Shown: positions 1-7,443 of the stretch, piece after piece
How positions within the stretch are numbered: position 1 is the stretch's first letter
Layout: each line of letters begins with the position of its first letter
Assembly (NCBI GenBank): GCA_002403175.1
Contig: DHHG01000060.1
Coordinates: 1-15,316 of the forward strand
Direction: 5' to 3'
DNA: 15,316 nucleotides
Source: Syntrophaceae bacterium UBA4778
GTDB taxonomy: Bacteria > Desulfobacterota > Syntrophia > Syntrophales > UBA4778
Notes under the pieces: model-generated
The model's input: only the letters and a program-made list of their open reading frames with translations
Databases searched by the model: none
What the model was told of the DNA's origin: nothing
Made by a program: the position numbers and the translations under genes

Positions 1-1502
1 CCCATCATCATCATTCTGGCCACCCAGAAAAAGAGGATGTCAAAACCCGTAATCAAAAGAGAAGTCGGATAGAAAGTTTTTAAATCGTCTGTCTTCTCGG
101 GCCACCCGAGGGTAGAAAAAGGCCAGAGCGCAGAACTGAACCAGGTATCCAGGACATCTTCTTCCTGGGTTAGTTTGGTACCGGAGCAATCCGGACAACT
201 CGTCGGATCTTCGGTTGAGACAATCATCTTTCCGCAGCCCTCGCAATACCAGACCGGAATCCTGTGTCCCCACCAGATCTGGCGAGAGATGCACCAGTCA
301 CGTATATTGTTCATCCAATCGTAATAGGTAGCCTCCCACATGGACGGAATAAGCTTGGTCTTGCCTTTTACCACAGCCGCAATGGCTGATTTGGCAAGGG
401 GCTTTACCTTGACAAACCACTGTTTGGATACCATCGGCTCGATATCTGTCTTGCAGCGATAACACTTCCCGACATTATGCGAATACGGCTGTGTGCCGAC
501 GAGATAACCGCCTTTTTCCAGGTCGCGGATGACATTCTCGCGGGCTTCATAACGGTCCTGACCCTTATACGGACCGCCGTTCTCGTTGATCACGGCGTTG
601 CCGTCCATAATCTTGATTATTTCAAGGTTGTGCCGTTCCGCCATTGCGAAGTCCGCCGGATCACTGGAGGGGGTGATTTTGACTGCACCTGATCCGAACT
701 CCATGGTTACGTAATCATCTGCGATGATAGGAATTTTTCGATTGACGAGCGGAAGGATCACATACTTCCCGATGACGTCTTTGTAGCGTTTGTCATTCGG
801 GTTAACAGCAACCGCTGTGTCCCCAAGCATTGTTTCCGGACGCGTCGTTGCCACAATGATTTCGCCTTTGCCTTCAGCAAAAGGGTACCGTATTTCCCAA
901 AGCCAGCTCTTTTCCTCCTTGTACTCCACTTCGAGATCGGATATGGCCGTATGGCAGCGGGGACACCAATTGACGATATAATCTCCCTGATAAATCAGGC
1001 CATCGTTGTACAGCCTGACAAAGACTTCTCGTACGGCTCTGGAGAGGCCCGCATCCATTGTAAATCTCTCTCTGGACCAGTCACATGAGCAGCCGAGTCT
1101 TTTGAGCTGATTGATAATAACGCCGCCGTATTTCTGTTTCCATTCCCAGACTTTCTCGATAAATTGCTCTCTGCCGAGTTCATGACGGGAAGTCCCCTGT
1201 TTTGATAATTCCTGTTCAACCACATTTTGGGTTGCAATTCCGGCATGATCGGTACCGGGCATCCAGAGTGTGTTATAACCCTGCATCCTCCGGTAGCGAA
1301 TTATTATGTCCTGCAATGTGTTATTCAGCGCATGCCCCATGTGAAGAATGCCTGTTACATTTGGGGGCGGAATAACAATAGAAAAAGGCTTCTTAGAACT
1401 CTTGCTCATCGCTCTGAACAAGCCCTGATCTTCCCAGTATTGATACCACTTGCTCTCAACCGCTTCCGGTTCAAAACTCTTCGGCAACATTTCCTTCTTC
1501 AT
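1..1502 (-). CDS. valS: Valyl-tRNA synthetase, N-terminal 500 codons (cut by window edge)
   Basis: Class I aminoacyl-tRNA synthetase that charges tRNA-Val in the cytoplasm and edits misactivated threonine. I translated the open frame from the ATG at 1502 to the left edge; it gives exactly 500 codons plus two bases, of about 880 expected. Visible motifs: PPPNVTG then HMGH (the HIGH motif, residues 54-57), GTDHAGIAT (83-91), DWSRERFTMD (141-150), TTRPETMLGD of the editing domain (219-228), and Cys pairs at 180/183, 347/350, 420/423 and 436/439 that fit zinc-binding knuckles. The KMSKS loop would lie beyond the edge. The editing-site segment reads KITPSSDPADF (275-285), where KVTPAHDPNDF is usual: the Lys, Thr and both Asp remain but His is Ser. 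The start is backed by GAGG four bases upstream. The gene follows a terminator-like hairpin and a second hairpin. Confidence 0.97.
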   Translation of the reverse strand, partial: MKKEMLPKSFEPEAVESKWYQYWEDQGLFRAMSKSSKKPFSIVIPPPNVTGILHMGHALNNTLQDIIIRYRRMQGYNTLWMPGTDHAGIATQNVVEQELSKQGTSRHELGREQFIEKVWEWKQKYGGVIINQLKRLGCSCDWSRERFTMDAGLSRAVREVFVRLYNDGLIYQGDYIVNWCPRCHTAISDLEVEYKEEKSWLWEIRYPFAEGKGEIIVATTRPETMLGDTAVAVNPNDKRYKDVIGKYVILPLVNRKIPIIADDYVTMEFGSGAVKITPSSDPADFAMAERHNLEIIKIMDGNAVINENGGPYKGQDRYEARENVIRDLEKGGYLVGTQPYSHNVGKCYRCKTDIEPMVSKQWFVKVKPLAKSAIAAVVKGKTKLIPSMWEATYYDWMNNIRDWCISRQIWWGHRIPVWYCEGCGKMIVSTEDPTSCPDCSGTKLTQEEDVLDTWFSSALWPFSTLGWPEKTDDLKTFYPTSLLITGFDILFFWVARMMMM

Positions 1503-1514
1503 AATTCCTCTACG

Positions 1515-1536
1515 AACCGATTGTTACAAATCGGTT
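1515..1536 (-). promoter_or_regulatory. 8-bp stem-loop abutting the valS ribosome-binding site
   Basis: AACCGATT (1515-1522) and AATCGGTT (1529-1536) pair perfectly around a six-base loop. On the valS strand the stem ends about five bases before the AGAGG Shine-Dalgarno sequence, so it could affect ribosome access or protect the 5' end of a processed message. Read on the plus strand it is followed by a T-rich stretch, but no plus-strand gene ends here. The role is inferred; the structure is directly visible. Confidence 0.5.
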
Positions 1537-1549
1537 TTATTTTAAATAA

Positions 1550-1580
1550 CAAAGTACCCCGGATATCCCGGGGTACTTTG
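1550..1580 (-). terminator. 13-bp perfect hairpin after the SLH lipoprotein gene, likely terminator or attenuator
   Basis: CAAAGTACCCCGG (1550-1562) pairs without mismatch to CCGGGGTACTTTG (1568-1580) around a five-base loop. It starts 30 bases after the lipoprotein stop codon. The following minus-strand sequence, TTATTTAAAATAAAA, is AT-rich but is not a pure U tract, so termination may be partial. Only 47 bases separate it from the valS start codon. Confidence 0.65.
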
Positions 1581-1609
1581 AATTCCTAAGCCATTATTTA
1601 TCAGGGTGC

Positions 1610-2776
1610 TTAAAACTTAAGTTCCTCTTTTATCTTCCTGATAATCAAGAGCGCGTCCGCTCCCGAAACAGGTGCAAGAGGAGCAAATTCCGCACTCCTG
1701 ATATCAATTACATCCATGATGCCCCTTGAGGTCACGACCATTACCGAATTGAAATACGGCAGATCCGGTCTCAAATCGGGGAATGGTGATGTACTCCCGA
1801 TAAATTTGGTGGCGAGATCACGATCTCCGGTCACCTTTATGAGAATATCCTCGATCATCATTGCGTAAGCAGCCCTGGTGATCAATTCATCCGGATGGAA
1901 AGCCCCATCGGAATAACTCTCCAGTCCCCTCACGCCGATCAGGATAATTCCCTCTACATCGGACTTAAGCGGATGTCCTGCAATATCACTGGCCGTCATT
2001 GCCTGAACCGATTTATCGGCCTTTGCTTTTTCCGGGTCCTTGAAAGAAACATTGTAAGTTTTAACGCTTCTCTTCTCATAGAGCCGGTCTATTTTTAGCT
2101 CCTCCATGAAGAGCGCAGCCATATCGGCACGAGTGATATTTTCGACGAGCGCAATCTTCTTTCCGGTCACAGTTCCCGGCATAGCCCGTTGAATTTTCTG
2201 AACGAGCTTCCATTCATTATCTGCTTCCATCATGTAATCGGAATTCAGATCGAGCACTTTTGAAAACATCTCCCCTGCTCGCTGAAATTCCAGGCCGGAT
2301 TTATATGCCGAACCCATAAAATAATGCGCTGCCGCCGATTTCGGTTCGAGTCCAACGGCGCTGTCAAAAGCATCACGGGCATGCTGGAGCCAGCTTTTAT
2401 CCGGCTGAGCCATTGTCTGCAGTCTGATATTGCCGACATGAACGAATACTTTCTCATCATCCGTTTTGGCGCACTTCCAGGCATTTTTCATGGAATCAAA
2501 ACCGGCTTTGTAATCCTTCTGATAAGCCTTTAGAAGTCCCATTCCCGCATGTGCCTTGGAAAACTGAGGATCGAGCTGGAGGGCCAATTCGAATTCTCTC
2601 ATGGAATCCTGATATTTCTTCTGGTCCATGAATTTCATTCCGTTTGTAACATGGTGTTCGGGCGTATCGAGCTGGCTCAAGGGTTTTCTGACCTCGGCTG
2701 CACAGCCGAAAACCAGTACACCTAGTGCCAGAATCAAAAGAGCATTCAAGATGCGGTATTTCAGAAGGTGGACCAT
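1610..2776 (-). CDS. TPR lipoprotein with C-terminal S-layer-homology (SLH) repeats
   Basis: Predicted 388-residue exported lipoprotein. The N-terminus has a basic start, a hydrophobic stretch and VFGC, with Cys25 as the lipidated residue. TPR-like helices lie at about 42-76 and 128-181 (for example DAFDSAVGLEPKSAAAHYFM). The C-terminal half matches SLH repeats: a partial one at about 210-232 (ITRADMAALFMEEL), a clear one at 263-312 (SYSDGAFHPDELITRAAYAM) and a third at 331-380. The signature TRAE decays across the repeats to TRAD, TRAA and SGAD. SLH domains bind envelope polymers and TPRs bind proteins, so a role tethering envelope proteins is plausible but inferred. The start chosen is the ATG at 2776, preceded by AAAGGAGA at good spacing; ATGs 15 and 18 bases further upstream precede or overlap that site and are unlikely. 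Likely transcribed from its own promoter in the gap after miaA. Confidence 0.85.
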   Translation of the reverse strand: MVHLLKYRILNALLILALGVLVFGCAAEVRKPLSQLDTPEHHVTNGMKFMDQKKYQDSMREFELALQLDPQFSKAHAGMGLLKAYQKDYKAGFDSMKNAWKCAKTDDEKVFVHVGNIRLQTMAQPDKSWLQHARDAFDSAVGLEPKSAAAHYFMGSAYKSGLEFQRAGEMFSKVLDLNSDYMMEADNEWKLVQKIQRAMPGTVTGKKIALVENITRADMAALFMEELKIDRLYEKRSVKTYNVSFKDPEKAKADKSVQAMTASDIAGHPLKSDVEGIILIGVRGLESYSDGAFHPDELITRAAYAMMIEDILIKVTGDRDLATKFIGSTSPFPDLRPDLPYFNSVMVVTSRGIMDVIDIRSAEFAPLAPVSGADALLIIRKIKEELKF

Positions 2777-2780
2777 AATA

Positions 2781-2788
2781 TCTCCTTT
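2781..2788 (-). promoter_or_regulatory. Shine-Dalgarno sequence that fixes the SLH lipoprotein start
   Basis: The minus strand reads AAAGGAGA just upstream of the ATG at 2776, ending four bases before it. It overlaps the codons that would follow the more upstream in-frame ATGs, so the shorter protein is preferred. Confidence 0.75.
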
Positions 2789-2847
2789 CATCAAACAGGA
2801 CCCGCCAAGAAATATGTATAACTGCCGGACTCGATTTAAATTACATC

Positions 2848-2874
2848 AATATATTTATAGTATTTTGAAGTCAA
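2848..2874 (-). promoter_or_regulatory. Candidate sigma-70 promoter for the SLH lipoprotein gene
   Basis: On the minus strand TTGACT (2874-2869, five of six matches to TTGACA) is followed after 15 bases by TATATT (2853-2848, five of six to TATAAT). The spacer is shorter than the optimal 17. The region is very AT-rich and lies between the miaA stop and the lipoprotein start, where a promoter is expected. Confidence 0.4.
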
Positions 2875-2880
2875 GATTTT

Positions 2881-3834
2881 TCAACAAGAGGCTGAAGCGC
2901 TTTGCAGCGAATAGAAATCTTCAATTCGCTGCCCTATGTTCGCAATATCATCCGGATGGAACCAGTCGAATTCCTTATCCGCATTGAACCAGGTCAGTTG
3001 TCTTTTGGCGTAACGGCGTGTTTCCCGCATCATGATATCCAGAGCGGTATCCAGATCGTATTCACCCCCCAGAAAACTTGCCACCTGCTTATATCCGAGA
3101 GACTTCATAGATTTAAGGTCCTCGTGGAACCCCATTTCCATGAGTTTTTCCACCTCGCGAACCAGTCCCTTGGAGAACATCTCGTTACACCGCGCATTGA
3201 TGATATCGTACAAACGCCCTCTATCGATATTCAGCGCAATTTTCAGGGTTTCATAGGGACGTTCCCGAAATCCGTGCTCATCTTGCTTGCCGGAAATGGA
3301 TTCTCCGCTCTTTTCGAAGATTTCCAGAGCCCGAATAATGCGAACGGAATCGTTCGGATGAATCCTCCGAGCGGCTTCGGCATCTTTCTCCTGCAATTCC
3401 CGATAAAGTTCTGCGACCCCAAGGTCCCGTAATCTCTCTCTGTATTGATTCCTTAATTCCAGGTCCGCTCCCGGCCCCTTAAAGAGGCCTTTGGTGAGAG
3501 CTTTGATATACAGGCCCGTTCCCCCCACAACAAATACCTTCCGGCCGCTTTCAATGATCTGGTTGATCTTTTTAGCTGCCAGTTCGGAAAAAACGGCTGC
3601 ATTAAAATCCTCGTCAGGATTCACAACATCGATCAGGTGATGTTCAACTCCGAGTCTCTCGTCCCGTGTCGGTTTTGCGGTACCGATATCCATATATCTG
3701 TAAACCTGCATGGAATCGGAATTAACGATATCGCCCCCGAATTGGGTCGCGAGTTTCACAGCAACCCTGGATTTGCCGACACCGGTCGGTCCGGCTATGA
3801 TAACGATCCTGGGTTTAATGGAACATATTTTCAT
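2881..3834 (-). CDS. miaA: tRNA dimethylallyltransferase MiaA
   Basis: Transfers a dimethylallyl group to N6 of adenosine 37 in tRNAs reading codons that start with U; this is the first step toward ms2i6A. The 317-residue length is normal. Motifs: P-loop GPTGVGKS (15-22), NSDSMQVY with the conserved Asp40, GTAKPT (51-56), HHLIDV, GGTGLY (104-109) and the C-terminal RRYAKRQLTWF segment. It lies 72 bases downstream of mutL, matching the widespread mutL-miaA pairing, so cotranscription is likely. Only a weak Shine-Dalgarno sequence is visible before the ATG. The hfq gene that often follows miaA in Proteobacteria is absent; the SLH lipoprotein gene comes next instead. Confidence 0.97.
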   Translation of the reverse strand: MKICSIKPRIVIIAGPTGVGKSRVAVKLATQFGGDIVNSDSMQVYRYMDIGTAKPTRDERLGVEHHLIDVVNPDEDFNAAVFSELAAKKINQIIESGRKVFVVGGTGLYIKALTKGLFKGPGADLELRNQYRERLRDLGVAELYRELQEKDAEAARRIHPNDSVRIIRALEIFEKSGESISGKQDEHGFRERPYETLKIALNIDRGRLYDIINARCNEMFSKGLVREVEKLMEMGFHEDLKSMKSLGYKQVASFLGGEYDLDTALDIMMRETRRYAKRQLTWFNADKEFDWFHPDDIANIGQRIEDFYSLQSASASC

Positions 3835-3906
3835 GGTATCATAAATTCCAATATTATCAGATGATTAGCGCTTATTTCCAAAAACTTTAAAAGCTATATA
3901 AGGTGA

Positions 3907-5697
3907 TCAAGTCCTCTTAAACATTTTTCCCAGATCTCTCATACTGAATTCAATATAAACAGGCCTGCCGTGAGGACAGCTTGCAAAATTCGGAATTCGG
4001 TCAAGATCATGGCACAATTCAATGATTTCCCTTTCGGAAAGCCTCTCTTTTGCTTTCACCGCGCTTTTGCAGGCCAAGGCTGCATGAATCTTATCTCTCA
4101 ATTGATCGAGACTGTGTACTTTCCCCAGTTCGGATATCTCGGAAAGAATATCCTTTATCAGCGTGCCCGATTCCGCCTGGACAAAAACCGGAAGGGTTTT
4201 GACGGCCACCGTATCTCCGCCGAGAATCGTTAAATCGATACCGCATTCCATGAATATTTCCTGACAATCCGCTATCAGAGCGCAATCGGCAGCCGAAAGG
4301 GGGACGACTTCCGGAATCAATAACGTCTGAACATCGGTTGGTTGCCGCGACCCGGCACCCTTTTTCAATTTCTCAAAAAGAATTCTCTCATGAGCCGCAT
4401 GTTGATCAATCAGGATCATGTTACTCATTCCCGCAAAGATCAAATACGTTCCGCCGATCTGACCGATATAGGCCAGTGAGGAGAAAAATCCCCGCGATTC
4501 CTGTACTTCTGGGACGGAAGCATGATTGCCGGCGATTGCAGCAGGACTATGTACGGCTGTTTCGAGTCCCGGTTGAAAATAGAGCTTGGCGGCTCCTGTA
4601 GAAACAAAATAGCGTTTAGGCGTTTCATTTGAAAACTGCCTTCCCGCCTTATTTTCTTCGGCTAAATATCCGGAGCTTTCCTGTTGAACGGGCAAGGAAT
4701 CGGCAGCGCTCCCATTCAGGGCTAAGGCAATGGTTTCAATGACGGTCTCGTATACTTTCTTTGAGTCCCTGAAACGTACTTCCGTTTTTGCGGGGTGGAC
4801 ATTTACATCCACGTCTTCGGGAGGAAGCTCGATAAAAAGAACGGCTGAAGGATATTTTCGGGGCTCAATCAAACTCCTGAAAGCATTCAGGACAGCATGC
4901 TGGATCAGATGATCCCGCACATATCGTCCGTTGACGTAGATATAGATATTCTTTGCCGATGACCTTGTAAAATCGGGACGGGAAACAAATCCATGAAGAT
5001 GAATGCCTTCCCGTTCTCCCTTTACAGGAATCATATGTTGACCAAAATCCATGCCCAGAATCAGTGAAATCCTTTCGGCAATTTCACGCGTCCGGGGGAT
5101 ATTGAAAACAGTTCTGCCGTTAGATAAAACCCTGATCCTGATATCAGGCTGAACAAGCGCCATCCGGGTAACGACTTCCAGGCAGTAGGCCTGTTCAACA
5201 CTATCCTTCTTCAAAAATTTCCGCCTGGCAGGAATGGATCTGAAAATATTCCTGACCGATATAGTCGTCCCTTCCGGACATCCGATATCCGTAAGCTCTT
5301 TGATCTTACCTCCTTGCAATAATACGCGAACGCCGGAAAGTTCCCCCCGCTTTCTGGTTAACAATTCCAAATCAGATACGGCGGCGATACTGGGCAGGGC
5401 TTCTCCCCGAAATCCGAAAGTCGAGATCTGGTATATATCTTCAGCCTGCCTGATTTTGCTGGTAGCATGGCGCTCGAAGGCCGTTTCTACATCCCTTCCG
5501 TCTATCCCTGAGCCATTATCGACAACCCGGATAGATTCCTTTCCTCCTCCTTCCAGTTCTATGAGTATATCCCGCGCACCTGCATCAAAGGCATTTTCAA
5601 GTAATTCCTTGATGATGGAGGCAGGGCGCTCAATTACTTCACCGGCTGCAATCTTGTCGGCTATATCTCTGGGCAGGACAGCTATTCTGGATTCCAA
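3907..5697 (-). CDS. mutL: DNA mismatch repair protein MutL (endonuclease type)
   Basis: GHKL ATPase that couples MutS mismatch recognition to strand incision. The 596-residue protein has ATPase motifs KELLENAFDAGA (30-41, general base Glu31), DNGSGI (60-65) and GFRGEAL (95-101), a middle transducer domain with NVHPAKTEVRF (298-308), a low-complexity linker at about 325-400, and a C-terminal dimerisation domain. DQHAAHERILFE (430-441) matches the DQHA(X)2E(X)4E nickase motif; ACKSAVKA (541-548) and CPHGRP (573-578) are the partner metal-site motifs. It therefore fits MutL of bacteria lacking MutH, unlike E. coli MutL. The start codon is TTG at 5697, supported by AGAGG seven bases upstream and by alignment of the MutL N-terminus; the nearby ATG is out of frame. 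A GATAAT hexamer at 5740-5745 may be a -10 box, but I see no good -35. Confidence 0.97.
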   Translation of the reverse strand: MESRIAVLPRDIADKIAAGEVIERPASIIKELLENAFDAGARDILIELEGGGKESIRVVDNGSGIDGRDVETAFERHATSKIRQAEDIYQISTFGFRGEALPSIAAVSDLELLTRKRGELSGVRVLLQGGKIKELTDIGCPEGTTISVRNIFRSIPARRKFLKKDSVEQAYCLEVVTRMALVQPDIRIRVLSNGRTVFNIPRTREIAERISLILGMDFGQHMIPVKGEREGIHLHGFVSRPDFTRSSAKNIYIYVNGRYVRDHLIQHAVLNAFRSLIEPRKYPSAVLFIELPPEDVDVNVHPAKTEVRFRDSKKVYETVIETIALALNGSAADSLPVQQESSGYLAEENKAGRQFSNETPKRYFVSTGAAKLYFQPGLETAVHSPAAIAGNHASVPEVQESRGFFSSLAYIGQIGGTYLIFAGMSNMILIDQHAAHERILFEKLKKGAGSRQPTDVQTLLIPEVVPLSAADCALIADCQEIFMECGIDLTILGGDTVAVKTLPVFVQAESGTLIKDILSEISELGKVHSLDQLRDKIHAALACKSAVKAKERLSEREIIELCHDLDRIPNFASCPHGRPVYIEFSMRDLGKMFKRT

Positions 5698-5704
5698 AAT
5701 CGAA

Positions 5705-5709
5705 CCTCT
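5705..5709 (-). promoter_or_regulatory. Shine-Dalgarno sequence supporting the mutL TTG start
   Basis: The minus strand reads AGAGG followed by seven bases and then the TTG at 5697. No in-frame ATG is available at a position that would give the conserved MutL N-terminus, so this site decides the start. Confidence 0.7.
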
Positions 5710-5762
5710 TCATTGAAGGGAATAAACAACATTTCTCTAATTATCAATAAACCGTTTGAATC

Positions 5763-5805
5763 AAAAAAAGACCGCAGCCTCGGTCTGTTTCCGTCGGCTG
5801 CGGTC
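5763..5805 (-). terminator. Rho-independent terminator of the LPP20-family gene
   Basis: GACCGCAGCC and GGCTGCGGTC form a 10-bp GC-rich stem (5770-5779 with 5796-5805), possibly extended by an inner CGG/CCG pairing. On the minus strand seven T residues follow (5763-5769). It begins 24 bases after the stop codon at 5830 and separates this gene from mutL. Confidence 0.93.
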
Positions 5806-5829
5806 CATTTCTAGCTCTGATAGGTGCCC

Positions 5830-6750
5830 TCAGTCAAGCACGATCATGACTCGGGCCTTTTTCAAGAAGGTAAGGTTTTCGCCCGCAGCCTTTATTTTTT
5901 CCGCATCGCCTTTCGAAATGACGATATTTGCCTTCCCGGGCCCATCCGCTTTAAGTCCTTTCACAGTCAGAGGATTGTTGGTCACTCTCGGATTGGTCTG
6001 GGCGGAGGCAAGATCCCTGGCATATCCGCTCATTCCCTGCTGAACGGCATATTCCCTGTCGACCATCATCGAACCATAAACCTCGTTTCCGTTTTCATCC
6101 ACTATCTTGGGAGACATGGCCGGACGTGCCTGAATTCCTCTCGCATCTATAATCATTCCCGTGAATACGCCATCCGCCACCGGCTTTTCAGAGGCCGGGA
6201 ATACGTTTCCGGAATGCGAAGCGCCTGGCACAGAAGAAATAGGCCCTGTCGGATGGTCAAATGTTTCGGATTTCAATACCTTCGGAATCGGAAGAATCGC
6301 TTGCGCGAAATCCCCGTTCAGCGACATGCGCACGGTCACTTCAACCGTTCCGTCCGACATATAATCCCGTTTCAGAATCTGGGCTCCCTTAACCATGCCT
6401 TCTACCTGAGCACGTATGGTATCGCTCGCCGTAGTGTAATCGCGAATTTCCGTAGTGGCATCCACCCGGACTCCTTTTATAATCTCGAGGAGATTCCGGT
6501 AAGCATCCAGCTGCGCTGCCCGCAACGCCATCGGACGAGCTTGGGGTTTTCCGAAAAATTTCTCCGGAGGAGCTCCGATTCCGGTTGCTTCCACTACTCC
6601 TGAAGTCCAGTTTACTTTCCCGTTCGTGCCTACTTGTTCCACAACATCCGAATACTGAGAGAATCCCAGATCGGCCCGGAATACAAATGCAACAGATAAC
6701 AGGCAAATGCCTAGTACAATGCTCACCGCTGTAAATCGCTTCACTCTCAT
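5830..6750 (-). CDS. Exported LPP20/FlgT-N family protein
   Basis: 306 residues. The N-terminus has a basic start and a hydrophobic core ending near GFSQ (about 29-32), which fits a Sec signal peptide; no lipobox cysteine is present. Residues 44-150 match the LPP20/FlgT N-terminal domain (AQLDAYRNLLEIIKGVRVDA at 79-98, then TTEIRDY). A flexible Pro/Ser-rich linker runs from about 152 to 192. A second domain (195-306) opens with TGMIIDARGIQARPAMSPKI and ends with FLKKARVMIVLD, a pattern I recall from deltaproteobacterial proteins of unknown function. Related domains in Vibrio FlgP and FlgT build outer-membrane flagellar rings; no flagellar gene is seen here, so an envelope scaffold role is inferred. 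Strong AGGAGG before the ATG, its own candidate promoter and a strong terminator suggest a monocistronic, well-expressed gene. Confidence 0.85.
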   Translation of the reverse strand: MRVKRFTAVSIVLGICLLSVAFVFRADLGFSQYSDVVEQVGTNGKVNWTSGVVEATGIGAPPEKFFGKPQARPMALRAAQLDAYRNLLEIIKGVRVDATTEIRDYTTASDTIRAQVEGMVKGAQILKRDYMSDGTVEVTVRMSLNGDFAQAILPIPKVLKSETFDHPTGPISSVPGASHSGNVFPASEKPVADGVFTGMIIDARGIQARPAMSPKIVDENGNEVYGSMMVDREYAVQQGMSGYARDLASAQTNPRVTNNPLTVKGLKADGPGKANIVISKGDAEKIKAAGENLTFLKKARVMIVLD

Positions 6751-7061
6751 AAATCCTCCTTACATCGGAAGTCCTGTTTGGAAAGACCGGACTGACATCT
6801 TTACAATCAGCCGCGACCATAGCAAAAAGCAAAAGCCCATGCAATTCTTTTTCATGTCAGGGTATTCCTTTGAAAAGTTTTTGTTCAGGAAAGGTTACAA
6901 ACGCTATGGAATTGATTTGGTTCATTTTAGATAGAATCCATAATCGCTGCTTGGCGTTTGCCTAATCTAAATAGCATGGAAAGCTAGTCTGGGGAATGCG
7001 CAATCAGGTGCTGTGAAATTCCTTCTCCACTGAATCTGATGGGAACGGGATGACTGCTATA
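6751..7061. other. 311-bp intergenic spacer before the LPP20-family gene
   Basis: No reading frame here has both a plausible Shine-Dalgarno sequence and a protein-like composition. The half next to the LPP20 gene holds a candidate promoter (6816-6844) and a leader of about 60 bases with a short AGTCC/GGACT stem. The other half shows only a short GGCAAACGCC stem-loop and no clear terminator for the upstream small gene. Confidence 0.6.
6816..6844 (-). promoter_or_regulatory. Candidate sigma-70 promoter of the LPP20-family gene
   Basis: On the minus strand TTGCAT (6844-6839) is followed after exactly 17 bases by TATGGT (6821-6816, four of six to TATAAT). The -35 is weak (three of six), but the spacing is ideal and the site lies about 65 bases before the start codon. 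Confidence 0.4.
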
Positions 7062-7409
7062 TCATTCCAGGCTGTTTTTCCTTGATGAGGATTGTTTGGA
7101 TGGATCCAATTCATCCCCCAGATAACCTTCCTGGTTGGGTTTTTTCATCAGGAATTTATAGGGAATCGCTACAGGCTCACGACCTGTTGGCAAGGTCCTG
7201 TGAGTCAGTATCCAGACCTGGCCTGATTTCGTATTTACCAAAAAGGCATTTTCGCCGTTTCCAGCAACAACCTGAAATTTTCCAGTATCATGCTGCGCAA
7301 AGACTGCCGTAACATGCAGGGCCGTAAGCATGAGGGCAATTGCTGTTACTTTTGCAATGCGCGAAATTATTTGTTTATGCCGGATCGACTTCATTCGTAA
7401 ATACCTCAT
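7062..7409 (-). CDS. Small secreted protein with one propeller-blade-like motif
   Basis: 115 residues, unknown function. A Sec signal peptide is clear: basic N-terminus, hydrophobic core IALMLTALHVTAV, cleavage likely after VFA (about residue 38). The mature part of roughly 77 residues carries FQVVAGNGENAFLVNTKSG then QVWILTH, which resembles a single beta-propeller blade or WD-like strand set of the kind found in small exported proteins of many bacteria. One blade cannot close a propeller, so it may multimerise or complement another protein. The start at 7409 has GGGAG seven bases upstream; the ATG five codons later is a weaker choice. It begins 34 bases after the FN3 gene and probably ends that operon. 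Confidence 0.75.
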   Translation of the reverse strand: MRYLRMKSIRHKQIISRIAKVTAIALMLTALHVTAVFAQHDTGKFQVVAGNGENAFLVNTKSGQVWILTHRTLPTGREPVAIPYKFLMKKPNQEGYLGDELDPSKQSSSRKNSLE

Positions 7410-7443
7410 GATCAGACTCCCTCGTTCACCTTATTACGATACC

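Noticed and set aside
1503..1609. T-box riboswitch in front of valS
   Set aside because: A T-box leader needs about 150-200 bases with a stem I, a T-box sequence and competing terminator/antiterminator helices; only 107 bases and two simple hairpins are present.
5824..6603. Plus-strand open frame of 259 codons opposite the LPP20-family gene
   Set aside because: Composition is Arg/His-rich and unlike a protein, it starts over the terminator side of the minus-strand gene, and that gene has strong family motifs and a good ribosome-binding site.
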